NCBI RefSeq assembly: GCF_021166475.1
Contig: NZ_JAJOYS010000002.1
Coordinates: 186,001 to 250,000, forward strand
Direction: 5' to 3'
DNA from: Pelagibacterium xiamenense
GTDB taxonomy: Bacteria; Pseudomonadota; Alphaproteobacteria; Rhizobiales; Devosiaceae
DNA: 64,000 bases
The notes below the pieces were generated by a model. It searched no databases, was not told the origin of the DNA, and was given only the letters and a program-made list of their open reading frames with translations. A program made the position numbers and the translations under genes. Shown in pieces: positions 34,898 through 44,014 of the stretch (position 1 is its first letter; every line of letters begins with the position of its first letter).

Positions 34898-36292
34898 CTA
34901 AGCTGTCCTTTTCACGTCGGGCGCGATCTCGGCGGCTTGCGCCCAGTCACCGCTCGCGACCGCATGTCCGATGAAGATAATGGCCGGTCCATCGGCGAAG
35001 TCGATGGCATCCTGCGCCATCGCTCCCACCGTGCCTGAATAGAGTGCCTTGTCCGCGCGGCCCGCATTGACAACGATCCCGACCGGCGTCACGGGCGAAA
35101 GTCCGTGCGCCAGCAGATCGCCCGCTACCGTGGCGGCGATGGACTTGCCCATATAGAGCCCGAGCGTCAAGCCCGATTGCGCGAGCGACGCCCAATGCGC
35201 GAGGTCGGTGTTATCCGCACCATGCGCGGTGGCAAAGACGAACCCGCTCGAAACCTTGCGCAACGTCACCGGCGTCGCCGTATCGGCCGCGGCCGCGAGC
35301 GCCGAGGTCACACCCGGCACGATGGAATAGGCAATCCCCGCCTTGCGCAGCGCGGCGACTTCCTCGCCTGCGCGCCCGAACACCATCGGGTCGCCGGACT
35401 TCAACCGCGCAACCTTCTTGCCCTCGCGGGCAAGGCGCACAATGAGCGTATTGATCTGCGCCTGGGAAAACGAATGATGCCCCTTGGCCTTCCCGACCGA
35501 AATCCGTTCCGCGTCGCGCCGGCCCATCTCGATGACGGCGGCAGGCACGAGTTGGTCGTGTACGATCACATCGGCTTCCTGCAGGCGGCGCTGCGCGCGC
35601 AGGGTCAGCAGGTCTTCTGCGCCCGGACCCGCACCGATGAGCCACACGACACCCTCGCCGCTCTCAGCCGCCGCATGCGCATCGAGCAACCGGTCGGCCT
35701 CGGCCTCGCCCTGCCCCGCATCGACCGCGGCTTCCACAGCGGCGCTCGTTACCAGCGCCTCGTAGTAGCGCCGGCGCGCCCCGCCGTCGGCAAGCGCTGC
35801 GGAAACCTTGTCGCGCATCGCGCCGGCGAGCCGGGCGATTGCGCCGAGCCGGGGCGAGAGCAGCGCCTCGATCTGCGCGCGGACGAGCCGCGCAAGAACC
35901 GGCGCTGCGCCTTCGGACGATATCGCAATCGAGATCGGCGCGCGGTCGATGATCGCGGGCGTGTAGAAGTCGCACTTTTCGGGAACGTCGACCTCGTTGA
36001 CGGGAACCCCGGCAACCTTCGCCAGCGCATGCGCACGCTCGCCCTCAGCCCCGTGATCGGCGATAAAGACGAGCGCCGCGTCGGCGAAATCGGCCGCTTC
36101 GACCGGCCGCTCGACCATCTCTATCTCCAGTCCGGAGAAATCGGCTTCAACCGTTTCGGCAAAGACCCGCACGCGCGCGCTCGTCTTGACGGCGAGCCGC
36201 GCCTTGGCCAGCGCCTCGTCGTCGCCGCCGACGATCAGGATCGCGCGTCCGGCAACCTTGAAAGAAACCGGAAATGTATCGAGCCGTGCCAC
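34898..36292 (-). CDS. cysG: Siroheme synthase CysG
   Basis: This bifunctional enzyme makes siroheme from uroporphyrinogen III. The 464-residue protein has an N-terminal precorrin-2 dehydrogenase/ferrochelatase half (residues ~1-205; F-P-V-x-F-K-V-A-G-R, then an I-V-G-G-D-D-E-A-L-A-K-A-R NAD site with a GGDD variant). The SAM-dependent methyltransferase half is at ~215-455 (G-A-G-P-G-A-E-D-L-L-T, L-K-S-G-D-P-M-V-F-G-R, V-P-G-V-T-S-A). The start is uncertain: GTG at 36292 with GGAG upstream fits the family's N-terminus. Another in-frame GTG at 36364 would add 24 residues and lacks a ribosome site. It heads the cys operon. Confidence 0.9.
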   Translation of the reverse strand: MARLDTFPVSFKVAGRAILIVGGDDEALAKARLAVKTSARVRVFAETVEADFSGLEIEMVERPVEAADFADAALVFIADHGAEGERAHALAKVAGVPVNEVDVPEKCDFYTPAIIDRAPISIAISSEGAAPVLARLVRAQIEALLSPRLGAIARLAGAMRDKVSAALADGGARRRYYEALVTSAAVEAAVDAGQGEAEADRLLDAHAAAESGEGVVWLIGAGPGAEDLLTLRAQRRLQEADVIVHDQLVPAAVIEMGRRDAERISVGKAKGHHSFSQAQINTLIVRLAREGKKVARLKSGDPMVFGRAGEEVAALRKAGIAYSIVPGVTSALAAAADTATPVTLRKVSSGFVFATAHGADNTDLAHWASLAQSGLTLGLYMGKSIAATVAGDLLAHGLSPVTPVGIVVNAGRADKALYSGTVGAMAQDAIDFADGPAIIFIGHAVASGDWAQAAEIAPDVKRTA

Positions 36293-36553
36293 CGGACAGC
36301 TTGCTCCAAATAACCAGAGGTTCAGGGGTCTCGTTGCCGCCGGTTGCAAAGCTGTGCTTTCCACCGACTGCGAAGTTGCTCAAAAATAAGGATTTCCGGG
36401 ACTTTCAGCAAGCGCGCGGTATCAGCAAAGCCGTTTATTTCCCTCCGCATCATGCCCATAGAACGCCAAAGAACAGCCGCTACGCATAGCGCGAAAAAAA
36501 TTCCGCGATTGGGCACCCGCCGACAAAGCCGACCGGAACACTCGGGATTACAT

Positions 36554-36874
36554 TTACCCCTGCCGCTTCGGAATCGTGACCACCAGGCCGTCCATCTCGT
36601 CGCGGACGCGGATCTGGCACGAGAGCCTGGAGTTTTCCTCCACTTCGAAGGCGAAATCGAGCATGTCCTCTTCCATGGGCGAAGGACCGCCGGTAACCGC
36701 CAGCCAGTCCGCATCGACATACACATGGCATGTCGCGCAGGTGCAGGCGCCTCCGCATTCGGCCACGATGCCCCTCACCCCGTTCCGGATGGCAGTCTCC
36801 ATAAGCGTCGCGCCGGGCACGGCGTCGACCTCGTGGCGCGCGCCATCGGGTTCGATGAAGGTGATAAGGGGCAT
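36554..36874 (-). CDS. [2Fe-2S] ferredoxin, adrenodoxin type (second copy)
   Basis: This 106-residue ferredoxin has ligands Cys40, Cys46, Cys49 and one in R-L-S-C-Q-I-R near residue 87. It is closely similar in layout to the ferredoxin at 30242-30571 (E-C-G-G-x-C-x-C-A-T-C-H-V). The start at 36874 follows GGAG; an ATG at 36928 would add 18 unconserved residues. It lies about 260 bp before cysG on the same strand, so it is either the first gene of the cys region or an independent unit. It may serve cytochrome P450s, iron-sulfur assembly or CysI; the sequence does not decide. Confidence 0.88.
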   Translation of the reverse strand: MPLITFIEPDGARHEVDAVPGATLMETAIRNGVRGIVAECGGACTCATCHVYVDADWLAVTGGPSPMEEDMLDFAFEVEENSRLSCQIRVRDEMDGLVVTIPKRQG

Positions 36875-36949
36875 GGGCGTGAGGCTCCGGGCGGAGGAAG
36901 GAAGAATGCGCGCCCGATATAGGGGCACCGCGCCCCCTCCGCAAGCCGG

Positions 36950-37330
36950 TCAGTCGGTCACGATACTCTGGATATAAGCGCTGACTTCGGCCACGGCCAT
37001 GGCCATATCGTCGAGCGTCTCGTCCTCGAGGGCGCCGGATTCGCGCAGTTCGGTTTCGGCCGCCTTCGCGATCCCCGCAAGGCTGACCGCGCCGATGCCG
37101 GCCGACGCACCCTTGAGCGTGTGCAGGCCCATGGCAAGCTCGTCCGGATCGGTGGTTGCACGCACGCGCTCGAAATAGAGATTGACCTGCCGGTCGAACA
37201 TTCGCAGCACTTCCCATTCAAGGGCCTTGTCCCCCAGCGTCTGGCGGGCCAGATGCACCAGATCGATCGGCCGGCTCGTGCGGTCGACGCGTCCTTCAGG
37301 ATGAATGGCCAGCTCGTGCGGCTGTGGCAT
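36950..37330 (-). CDS. HPt-domain phosphotransfer protein
   Basis: This 126-residue protein consists of a single histidine phosphotransfer domain. The phosphorylatable histidine is His70 in G-L-H-T-L-K-G-A-S, followed by the usual glycine-rich turn and a helical hairpin to the end. Stand-alone HPt proteins relay phosphate between hybrid kinases and response regulators; no kinase or regulator gene is adjacent. It is divergent from the GPR-like giant gene across a region that contains a CtrA-type box. It is not the ChpT phosphotransferase, which is longer and has an ATPase-like second domain. Confidence 0.85.
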   Translation of the reverse strand: MPQPHELAIHPEGRVDRTSRPIDLVHLARQTLGDKALEWEVLRMFDRQVNLYFERVRATTDPDELAMGLHTLKGASAGIGAVSLAGIAKAAETELRESGALEDETLDDMAMAVAEVSAYIQSIVTD

Positions 37331-37693
37331 GTCTTGCCCCTTCGCGGTCTTCTGCCGCCTCTTGGAAAATACCGAAAACCAGTCTAGCGTTGCGGAAATG
37401 AAAAGAGGCTTAACCCCACTCGGGAAGGCCCTTGAAGGTGGGGCGTTTCATCTATCTGGGGAAAGCGGCGGCGCGGCATTAACGAATTTTTAATAAAGAT
37501 TTCAGCAATCGCGCCAAACCGTGTATATGTTCGTGTTACGAGCAGACGAAGATGCGGAATTGCGCCTATATGTGAACGGCATATGGGCATCAGTTCATCC
37601 GCGCTGGGGACACGTGCACATGGCCCCAGCCGCCGGCCCCGTTTCGGCGTTCGTTCGTGAAAAGCGGCGCATGAGTAAAGAGTAGTTTCGAGT
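37331..37693. other. Divergent regulatory region between HPt gene and GPR-like gene
   Basis: These 363 bp are gene-free. The part from 37470 to 37520 is AT-rich and contains the exact CtrA-type box, and the 37560-37690 stretch is likely an untranslated leader of the giant gene. No terminator, RNA gene or repeat was seen. Confidence 0.55.
37479..37494. promoter_or_regulatory. CtrA-type box upstream of GPR-like gene
   Basis: TTAA (37479-37482), seven bases, TTAA (37490-37493) followed by T. The spacing is exactly that of the CtrA site. It lies 200 bp before the giant gene and 148 bp before the HPt gene, in an AT-rich promoter-like stretch. Confidence 0.5.
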
Positions 37694-40600
37694 ATGGCGA
37701 ACAAATCGACCAACCCAAAGGACGATCCGGCAGCACTGGCATTCTCTGCTGTCGAAAACGCACTGAAGGACTCGGTCTTTTCGATGGACGACAAGCCCGC
37801 CCGCAAGGTCGAGAGCCAACCGGCCAAGCGGGAAACACCGACATCGAACGAACGCCTGCGCGCCGCCGACAAGATCGCCGCACAAGCGACGACCGTCGCC
37901 AACGACGACCGCTCCAGCTTCGGCTTCGCCCCGCTTTCGCGCGCATCCAACGCGCCCATATGGGTCGCCATCGGCGCCTCGGCGCTCTGGATCGCCGGCG
38001 TCGCGCTCATCGCGTGGCTGCGCTACGGCAGCCAGTTCGCGGATGGGCTCTCCCCGGTCGAATTTACCCAGACCCTCGACTTCGCCGCGCTCGCCGCCAT
38101 TATCGCCCTGCCCGTTCTGGCGATGATCGCCATCGCTTTTCTCGTCCGGCGCGCTCAGGATCTCCGCCTTGCCGCCAACTCGATGACCCAGGCGGCCATG
38201 CGCCTGCACGAGCCCGAATCCGCTGCAGCACACAAGATCGCCACCGTCGGCCAGGCCGTCCGCCGCGAGGTGAACGCCATCGGCGACGGGCTCGAACGCG
38301 CGCTCTCGCGCGCCAGCGAACTCGAAGTGATGGTCCACAACGAGGTGACCGCGCTCGAACGCACCTATTCGGACAACGAAACGCGCATGCGCCAGCTCAT
38401 CGAAGAGCTCGCCAGCCAGCGCGACGCGGTCGTGACCAATGCCGAACGCATGCGCGACGCCATCACCGCGGTCCACGGCAATATCTCGTCCGACATTGAT
38501 CAGATCAGCAACAGCCTCACCGACCGCCTGCGCACCGCCGGCTCGCAGATCACCGGCGACCTCTCGCAGCGCGGCAACGACATTGCCGGCGCCATCGAAT
38601 CAGCAGGCGCCGCCATCGAGATGGCCTTCGACAGCCGCAGCCAGTCCTTCACCGAGACGGTTCAGAGCCGCACGTCGGACCTGATGATGGCGCTCGAAGA
38701 CAGCGCCAGCCGCCTCGACGGCACGCTGAGCGATCGCGCAAGTACCCTCACCAGCGCACTCGACAGCTCGACCGAACGGCTGGATTCGACGCTCACCGCC
38801 AGCGCCTCGCTGGTGAAATCGGCGCTCGATGGGCACGCCGAGCGCGTGGAAACGGCCCTTGCCGACACGTCAGGCCGCATCAACAGCGCGCTCGAGGAAA
38901 GCACGTCCTCGCTCGGCGCAACCCTTGAATCCCGCACCTCGCTGCTCACCGAGGCGCTCGACGAGCGCACTTCGACGCTCACGCGGACGATCGAGGAAAA
39001 GACCGGTGGGCTCGCCTCGGCGCTGGACGAGCGGTCCGCCCTGTTCGCAACCTCCATCGATGAGAAGGCCGCTGCCCTCACCACAGCGCTCGACGAGCGC
39101 GCCGACCGCATCGACTCGATCTTCACCAACCGCAGCGAAGCCATCGCAGAAGCGCTCGACGCGGGCGCCAGCCGCGTCGACAACACTTTCGCGGAGCGCA
39201 CCGACAAGCTCGCCGCAGCACTCGACGACCGGGCCAATTCGATCGCCCAGACGGTCGACCGCCGCGTCGACGGGCTGGTCAACGCGCTCGACAGCCATAC
39301 CATCGCGATTTCGACGGCCATCGAGGACAAGGCCTCCTCGCTCGGCGAAGTGCTGCGCGATTCCGCCGATTCCATCCTCGTGGACTTCTCGCGCCGTTCC
39401 GACGCGCTGGGCACGGCCTTCGCCGCGCTTGGCGAGCGCGTCTCCGGCGACATAACGGCCCGCGCAGATGAGGCGCAGGCCAGCCTTAACCGGATCACCG
39501 ACCGGCTCGACGAAACCTTCGCGATCCAGTCCAATGCCATCGACAGCCAGATCCAGTCCCTGAGCCTGCAGCTCGACGGCGCGCTGGCCGAATCTGCTGA
39601 GCAGACGCGCGAGGCCCTCAGCCGCGCCGGTGCCGATACTATCGCCCAGCTCAACGCACGGGTGGATGAGATCTCGGTCATCCTCGACAGCCGGATTTCC
39701 AGCGTCGACGCGGTCGTGGGCGAAAAGGGCGAACGGCTCATTTCGGCCCTCGACCATCATTCGCAGACCTTCGAAGGCAATGCGGACCGGCTCGGCGCCA
39801 CCATCGAGGAGAAGGCCGGCGCCCTTACCGCCGCTCTCGAAAGCCGCGCCGGAGCGTTCGCCGACCTCGTCGATGGCAAGACCACCTTCCTCGGCAACGC
39901 GCTCGACGGTCGCGCCCAGGCCTTCGTCGAAGCCATCGATGCCCGCTCGAACGAACTGGCGGGCGCGCTCGATGAGCGCACCGGTCGCTTCTCGACGACG
40001 CTCGAAGCCCGCACTGCGGCGCTTTCGCAGGCGCTCGACGAACGCGCGGATGCGCTTGGCGAGAACATCAGCACCCGCGCGGGCGAGTTGAACGCTGCGC
40101 TCGAAAACGGTGCCACGGCATTCTCCAACGCTATCGAGGGCCGTTCGAGCGAGCTCTCCGAAGCGCTCGAGCGCCGCACCGAGCAGTTCGACACGACCCT
40201 GGCCGCGCGCACCACGCAGTTGCACGATACGCTTGCCGAACGCACCAGCGCGGTCAATTCGATGCTCGACATCACCGCCAGCCACCTTGCCGAAACGCTC
40301 ACCGAGCGCACGCGCGTCCTCGGCAACACCGTTGACGAGGCGACCGAGAAGTTCGACACCCAAATCCGCGAGCGCTCTGGCGCCCTCGAGGCTTCGCTTG
40401 ACGAACGCGCGGAAAAGATCGGGCAGATTATTTCCGAGCGCACCGGCGAACTGACCGGTGCCGTCGAGGCCTCGGGCGAGAGCTTCCGCACTGCGGTCGA
40501 TACCAGCCTCGCCAGTGTCAACCAGACGATCGACAGCCGCACGAGCCAGGTTTCGAGCCTCATCAAGGGCAAGATCGCAGAGATCAACGCCAATATCGGC

Positions 40601-42883
40601 CGCGAGATCGACAGTGCCGTTCTGCGCATCGCAGACGCCGAGACAGGTGTCACTGCACGCATCGACAAGGCCGCCGAGAGCGTTGGCCAGAGCGCGCGCG
40701 ACGCGGCTGACCTCGTGGAATCGCGCCTCGTCGAGGCCCGCGACGCGATCACCGAGATGGTGGACGACCGCCTGGGCACCCTGCCCGAAGCCATCACCAC
40801 CCGCGCCGAGATCACCGCCGAGCGGCTGTCCGGCCTCAACGAAGCGATCCACGGCACGATCTCGGACACCATGCGCGACCTCGAGTCGGGCGCCGACCGG
40901 ATCGAATCGACACTTACCAGCTCGATCCACACGGCAATCGGGCGCTCGATGGAAGACCTCGAATCCGGCGCGACACGGATCGAGGGTGTGCTCAACGACA
41001 AGCTCGCCAATATCACCGCCAACATCTCCGCCGATGTCGAGCAGACCGCCATGCGCATGGACGCAGTGGTCCGCAAGGCGATGGAAGAGTTCAAGACCGC
41101 CGCGGTGCAGATTGAGGATCTCGTTGAGGTTCGCGCCGTCCACACCGCCGACGAACTCGGCCGCAAGGCTTCGGAAATCAACCGCATCGTTTCCGAGCAC
41201 ACCGACAATTTCGCCGAACTCATCGACGCCAAGCAGAACCAGCTCACCAGCGCCCTGGGCAACCAGACCAACCTGCTGCGCGCCGCCCTCGAAACCAATG
41301 CGCGCGAAGCCGAAGAGCTCATGGCCACCTCTTCGAGCCGGATCGAGCACGACGTCACGGAATCGCTGCGCAAGCTCAACGACGCCAACCTCTTGCTCCA
41401 GCGGGTCCTCGAAAGCTCCGCCGGAAACCTGGCGCGGCTGCAGGGCGACGTCACCGAGCAGACCTCGAGCTACTCCAACGCGGTGCGCGACGCGCTCGCG
41501 GGCACCGAGCAGGCCGGCGAAGTCATGGGCCGCCACGTCGGGGCGCTGCAATCCACGATTGCTTCGATGCTCGACGAGTTCGGCCAGATGTCCGGCAAAC
41601 TGTCGGCCGAGACCGACAGCTTCACCTCCGCGGCCGCAAACCTTGCCGAGGTCTCCAATTCCACCATGGATACGCTCGACAGCCGGCGCGGCGCGATGGA
41701 AGCACTGGCCGAAGGTTTCGCCACGCGCACCGACGAAATCGATGCCCGCCTGCGCGGCTTCGCCCAGTCGATCGCCGATACGGTCAACCAGACCGAGCGC
41801 CGCCTGATCGAAGCCCGCCGTGCCATGGAAGAAGCGCTGAACTCGACCTCCGACGCCGTCTCGGGCCAGATCGCCACGATCGGCGACATGGCCTCGGGCG
41901 AGGGCGAGCGCGCCAGCCAGGCGCTACGCCAGACCCAGAGCGAACTGCTCGCCGACATCGAGCGCGCCTACGCCGACGCGACCCGTCGCTTCTCCGATAC
42001 CGCCGATGCCATGCGCACGACCGCAAGCCAGCTCGGTCAGGAACTCGAAGCCACGCGCAACGAACTGCAGCGCTCGGTGCTCGACCTGCCAGAGGAAACC
42101 CGCGCCAGCGCCGCGGCCATGCGCCGGGTCGTCGCCGAACAGATCGAAGCGCTTTCCGAGCTCAACGCCATCGTCCGCGCCCAGCCGGGTACGCACGAGG
42201 TTTCGGGCCGTTCCGCGCCGAGCCGTCTGACGCCCGCTCCGGCGCCGCGTGCCCAGAGCTTCGAGGCGCCCCGCCGCGCCGAACCGGCCCCGCAGCCGCG
42301 CCGTGAGCCCGAGCCGCCGCGCCAGCCCGAACCCGCGCCGCGTCAGCCCGAGCCGGCAGCCGCCGCGGTCGAGCAGCGTCCGACACCCAAATCGCCGTCC
42401 GAGCGTCTCAACGAAGCGCTGTCCCAGTCGCGCAACACGCGCGAAACCCGGCCTGCACAGACCCCCGCCCCGGCTTCCGAGGAAGATGGCGGTTGGCTGC
42501 GCGACGTCTTGCGCAATGCCTCGGCCAGCCAGGAAACCCGGCGGCCACTGAACCTCTCGAGCCTCACAGAGGACATCGCGCGCGCCATCGACGACCGCGC
42601 CCTCTCGACGGCCTGGAACCGATATCAGGACGGGGAGTCGGGCGCGTTCAACCGTCGGCTCTATACCATCACCGGCCAGGCGACCTTCGACGAGGTCCGC
42701 CGCAAGTTCCAGCGTGATGCCGAATTCAGCCGTACGGCCAACGCCTATATGAGCGAGTTCGAACAATTGCTCCGTGAGGCCGGCAATGGCCCCAATGGCG
42801 GCGATGCAATGATGGACCAGCTCGTTTCCAACCGCGGCAAGGTTTATACCATGCTCGCACACGCGAGCGGCCGGCTTGGCTAA
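37694..42883 (+). CDS. Giant 11-residue-repeat membrane protein, Growth Pole Ring (GPR)-like
   Basis: This 1729-residue inner-membrane protein has a charged N-terminal tail (~1-85) and two close membrane segments (~92-115 and ~134-155). A linker with coiled-coil character follows, then from residue 287 to 964 come 61 consecutive 11-residue units of pattern x-x-A-L-D-E-R-x-x-x-L, with one 7-residue insertion (E-G-N-A-D-R-L) between units 37 and 38. Further coiled coil runs to ~1500, then a proline/arginine-rich linker (~1510-1570) and a conserved C-terminal domain (~1595-1729, with G-G-W-L-R-D-V-L and L-S-T-A-W-N-R-Y). Size, two-segment anchor and apolipoprotein-like repeats match the Growth Pole Ring protein of Agrobacterium, needed for polar growth. 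The homology is judged by architecture, so the name is probable, not proven. An exact CtrA-type box lies 200 bp upstream, and a strong terminator follows. Confidence 0.75.
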   Translation: MANKSTNPKDDPAALAFSAVENALKDSVFSMDDKPARKVESQPAKRETPTSNERLRAADKIAAQATTVANDDRSSFGFAPLSRASNAPIWVAIGASALWIAGVALIAWLRYGSQFADGLSPVEFTQTLDFAALAAIIALPVLAMIAIAFLVRRAQDLRLAANSMTQAAMRLHEPESAAAHKIATVGQAVRREVNAIGDGLERALSRASELEVMVHNEVTALERTYSDNETRMRQLIEELASQRDAVVTNAERMRDAITAVHGNISSDIDQISNSLTDRLRTAGSQITGDLSQRGNDIAGAIESAGAAIEMAFDSRSQSFTETVQSRTSDLMMALEDSASRLDGTLSDRASTLTSALDSSTERLDSTLTASASLVKSALDGHAERVETALADTSGRINSALEESTSSLGATLESRTSLLTEALDERTSTLTRTIEEKTGGLASALDERSALFATSIDEKAAALTTALDERADRIDSIFTNRSEAIAEALDAGASRVDNTFAERTDKLAAALDDRANSIAQTVDRRVDGLVNALDSHTIAISTAIEDKASSLGEVLRDSADSILVDFSRRSDALGTAFAALGERVSGDITARADEAQASLNRITDRLDETFAIQSNAIDSQIQSLSLQLDGALAESAEQTREALSRAGADTIAQLNARVDEISVILDSRISSVDAVVGEKGERLISALDHHSQTFEGNADRLGATIEEKAGALTAALESRAGAFADLVDGKTTFLGNALDGRAQAFVEAIDARSNELAGALDERTGRFSTTLEARTAALSQALDERADALGENISTRAGELNAALENGATAFSNAIEGRSSELSEALERRTEQFDTTLAARTTQLHDTLAERTSAVNSMLDITASHLAETLTERTRVLGNTVDEATEKFDTQIRERSGALEASLDERAEKIGQIISERTGELTGAVEASGESFRTAVDTSLASVNQTIDSRTSQVSSLIKGKIAEINANIGREIDSAVLRIADAETGVTARIDKAAESVGQSARDAADLVESRLVEARDAITEMVDDRLGTLPEAITTRAEITAERLSGLNEAIHGTISDTMRDLESGADRIESTLTSSIHTAIGRSMEDLESGATRIEGVLNDKLANITANISADVEQTAMRMDAVVRKAMEEFKTAAVQIEDLVEVRAVHTADELGRKASEINRIVSEHTDNFAELIDAKQNQLTSALGNQTNLLRAALETNAREAEELMATSSSRIEHDVTESLRKLNDANLLLQRVLESSAGNLARLQGDVTEQTSSYSNAVRDALAGTEQAGEVMGRHVGALQSTIASMLDEFGQMSGKLSAETDSFTSAAANLAEVSNSTMDTLDSRRGAMEALAEGFATRTDEIDARLRGFAQSIADTVNQTERRLIEARRAMEEALNSTSDAVSGQIATIGDMASGEGERASQALRQTQSELLADIERAYADATRRFSDTADAMRTTASQLGQELEATRNELQRSVLDLPEETRASAAAMRRVVAEQIEALSELNAIVRAQPGTHEVSGRSAPSRLTPAPAPRAQSFEAPRRAEPAPQPRREPEPPRQPEPAPRQPEPAAAAVEQRPTPKSPSERLNEALSQSRNTRETRPAQTPAPASEEDGGWLRDVLRNASASQETRRPLNLSSLTEDIARAIDDRALSTAWNRYQDGESGAFNRRLYTITGQATFDEVRRKFQRDAEFSRTANAYMSEFEQLLREAGNGPNGGDAMMDQLVSNRGKVYTMLAHASGRLG

Positions 42884-42906
42884 TCGGCGGTAAATTGTAA
42901 GACCTG

Positions 42907-42941
42907 AAAAGCGCGGTGAATGTCCACCGCGCTTTTTCTTT
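42907..42941. terminator. Bidirectional terminator after GPR-like gene
   Basis: A perfect 12-bp stem (42907-42918 with 42925-42936) and 6-base loop are flanked by A4 on the left and T5 on the right. It can stop both the giant gene (24 bp past its stop) and the leftward glycosyltransferase gene (24 bp past its stop). Confidence 0.9.
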
Positions 42942-42964
42942 GCAGGGCGGGGCTTGAAGCGCGC

Positions 42965-43990
42965 CTACGCCGCGTGGCGTATGGCTGCCCGTGCTGATAC
43001 GAGGTGCCCGGAGAACTGATCGGCGGCATTTGCCCAGGTGAAGCGCAAGGCATGCGCCCGCGCTGCCTCCCGTGACAAGGTCAGCGCCTTGAGGACCGCA
43101 CCGCCCAGATCCTCGTCCATGACGCCACTGGCAGGATCGGTCAAGACGTCAACCGGCCCGGTCACCGGATAGGCGGCAACCGGCGTGCCGCAGGCCATCG
43201 CCTCGATCATGACGTTGCCGAAAGTATCGGTGCGCGAGGGGAATACGAACACGTCGGCACTCCGATAGGCCGCGCTCAAGGCCTCGCCCGTCAAACGGCC
43301 TGTAAAAATCACCTCGGGATAGGCGCGGCGCAAATCTTCGAGCTGCGGACCGTCTCCAACGACAATCTTCGTTCCCGGCACATCAAGATCGAGGAATGCC
43401 GAAACGTTTTTTTCGACCGCCACACGGCCGACGCAGACAAGGTGGGGCCCGGGCAGGCTCGTGAACATCGACTTGGGTCCCGGCGCGAACCGGTCCGCGT
43501 CGACCCCGCGCGACCAGAGCGCCAGATGCCGGAACTTGTGCCGGCGCAGATCCTTGAGCACGCTGCGCGTCGGCACCATCGTAACGGCCGCCGGACCGTG
43601 GAACCAACGCAAATAGTTGTAGCTCCATTCGGCAGGAACGGGCAGCCGCGCCGCCAGATACTCGGGGAACCGGGTGTGGTAGCTCGTCGAAAACGCCAGC
43701 CCGCGCGCCAGGCAAATGCGCCGGGCGACATGCCCGAGCGGCCCTTCGGTTGCGATGTGAATGTAGTCGGGATCGATCGCGTCGAGCTGCGCGCTGACAG
43801 CGCCTTGACCGGCCAGCGAGAGCCGGATCTCGGGATAGGTTGGCAGCGGCATGGTCCAGAACCGCTCGGGCGTGAGGTAATGGACGTCCATCCCCCGCGC
43901 ACGCAATTCGTCGCCAACGCGCTCGAGCGAGCGCACGACGCCATTGACCTGGGGGTGCCAGGCATCCGTGACGATCAAAAGCTTGTCCAT
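42965..43990 (-). CDS. GT4-family glycosyltransferase (possible glycolipid synthase)
   Basis: This 341-residue GT-B glycosyltransferase has an N-terminal acceptor domain opening D-A-W-H-P-Q-V-N-G-V-V-R-S near residue 9. The C-terminal family-4 nucleotide-sugar domain shows Y-R-S-A-D-V-F-V-F-P-S-R-T-D-T-F-G near 240 and E-A-M-A-C-G-T-P-V-A near 264. Such proteins transfer mannose, glucose or glucuronate to lipids. It lies 24 bp after a PlcP-like phosphoesterase in the same orientation. In marine and rhizobial bacteria, PlcP phospholipase C releases diacylglycerol and a linked glycosyltransferase (Agt) turns it into glycolipid under phosphate limitation. The same pairing makes that role plausible. 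The donor sugar cannot be read from sequence. Confidence 0.8.
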   Translation of the reverse strand: MDKLLIVTDAWHPQVNGVVRSLERVGDELRARGMDVHYLTPERFWTMPLPTYPEIRLSLAGQGAVSAQLDAIDPDYIHIATEGPLGHVARRICLARGLAFSTSYHTRFPEYLAARLPVPAEWSYNYLRWFHGPAAVTMVPTRSVLKDLRRHKFRHLALWSRGVDADRFAPGPKSMFTSLPGPHLVCVGRVAVEKNVSAFLDLDVPGTKIVVGDGPQLEDLRRAYPEVIFTGRLTGEALSAAYRSADVFVFPSRTDTFGNVMIEAMACGTPVAAYPVTGPVDVLTDPASGVMDEDLGGAVLKALTLSREAARAHALRFTWANAADQFSGHLVSARAAIRHAA

Positions 43991-44014
43991 ACCTGCCCCC
44001 AGACCCGATTGCGT

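Noticed and set aside
38870-41551. Long open frames antisense to the GPR-like gene (893 and 565 codons).
   Set aside because: They arise from the GC-rich, strongly periodic 33-bp repeats of the sense gene. They have no ribosome sites, domains or independent promoters.
42908-43000. Small RNA between the GPR-like gene and the glycosyltransferase.
   Set aside because: The only structure is the 12-bp terminator stem, fully explained by termination of two convergent genes.
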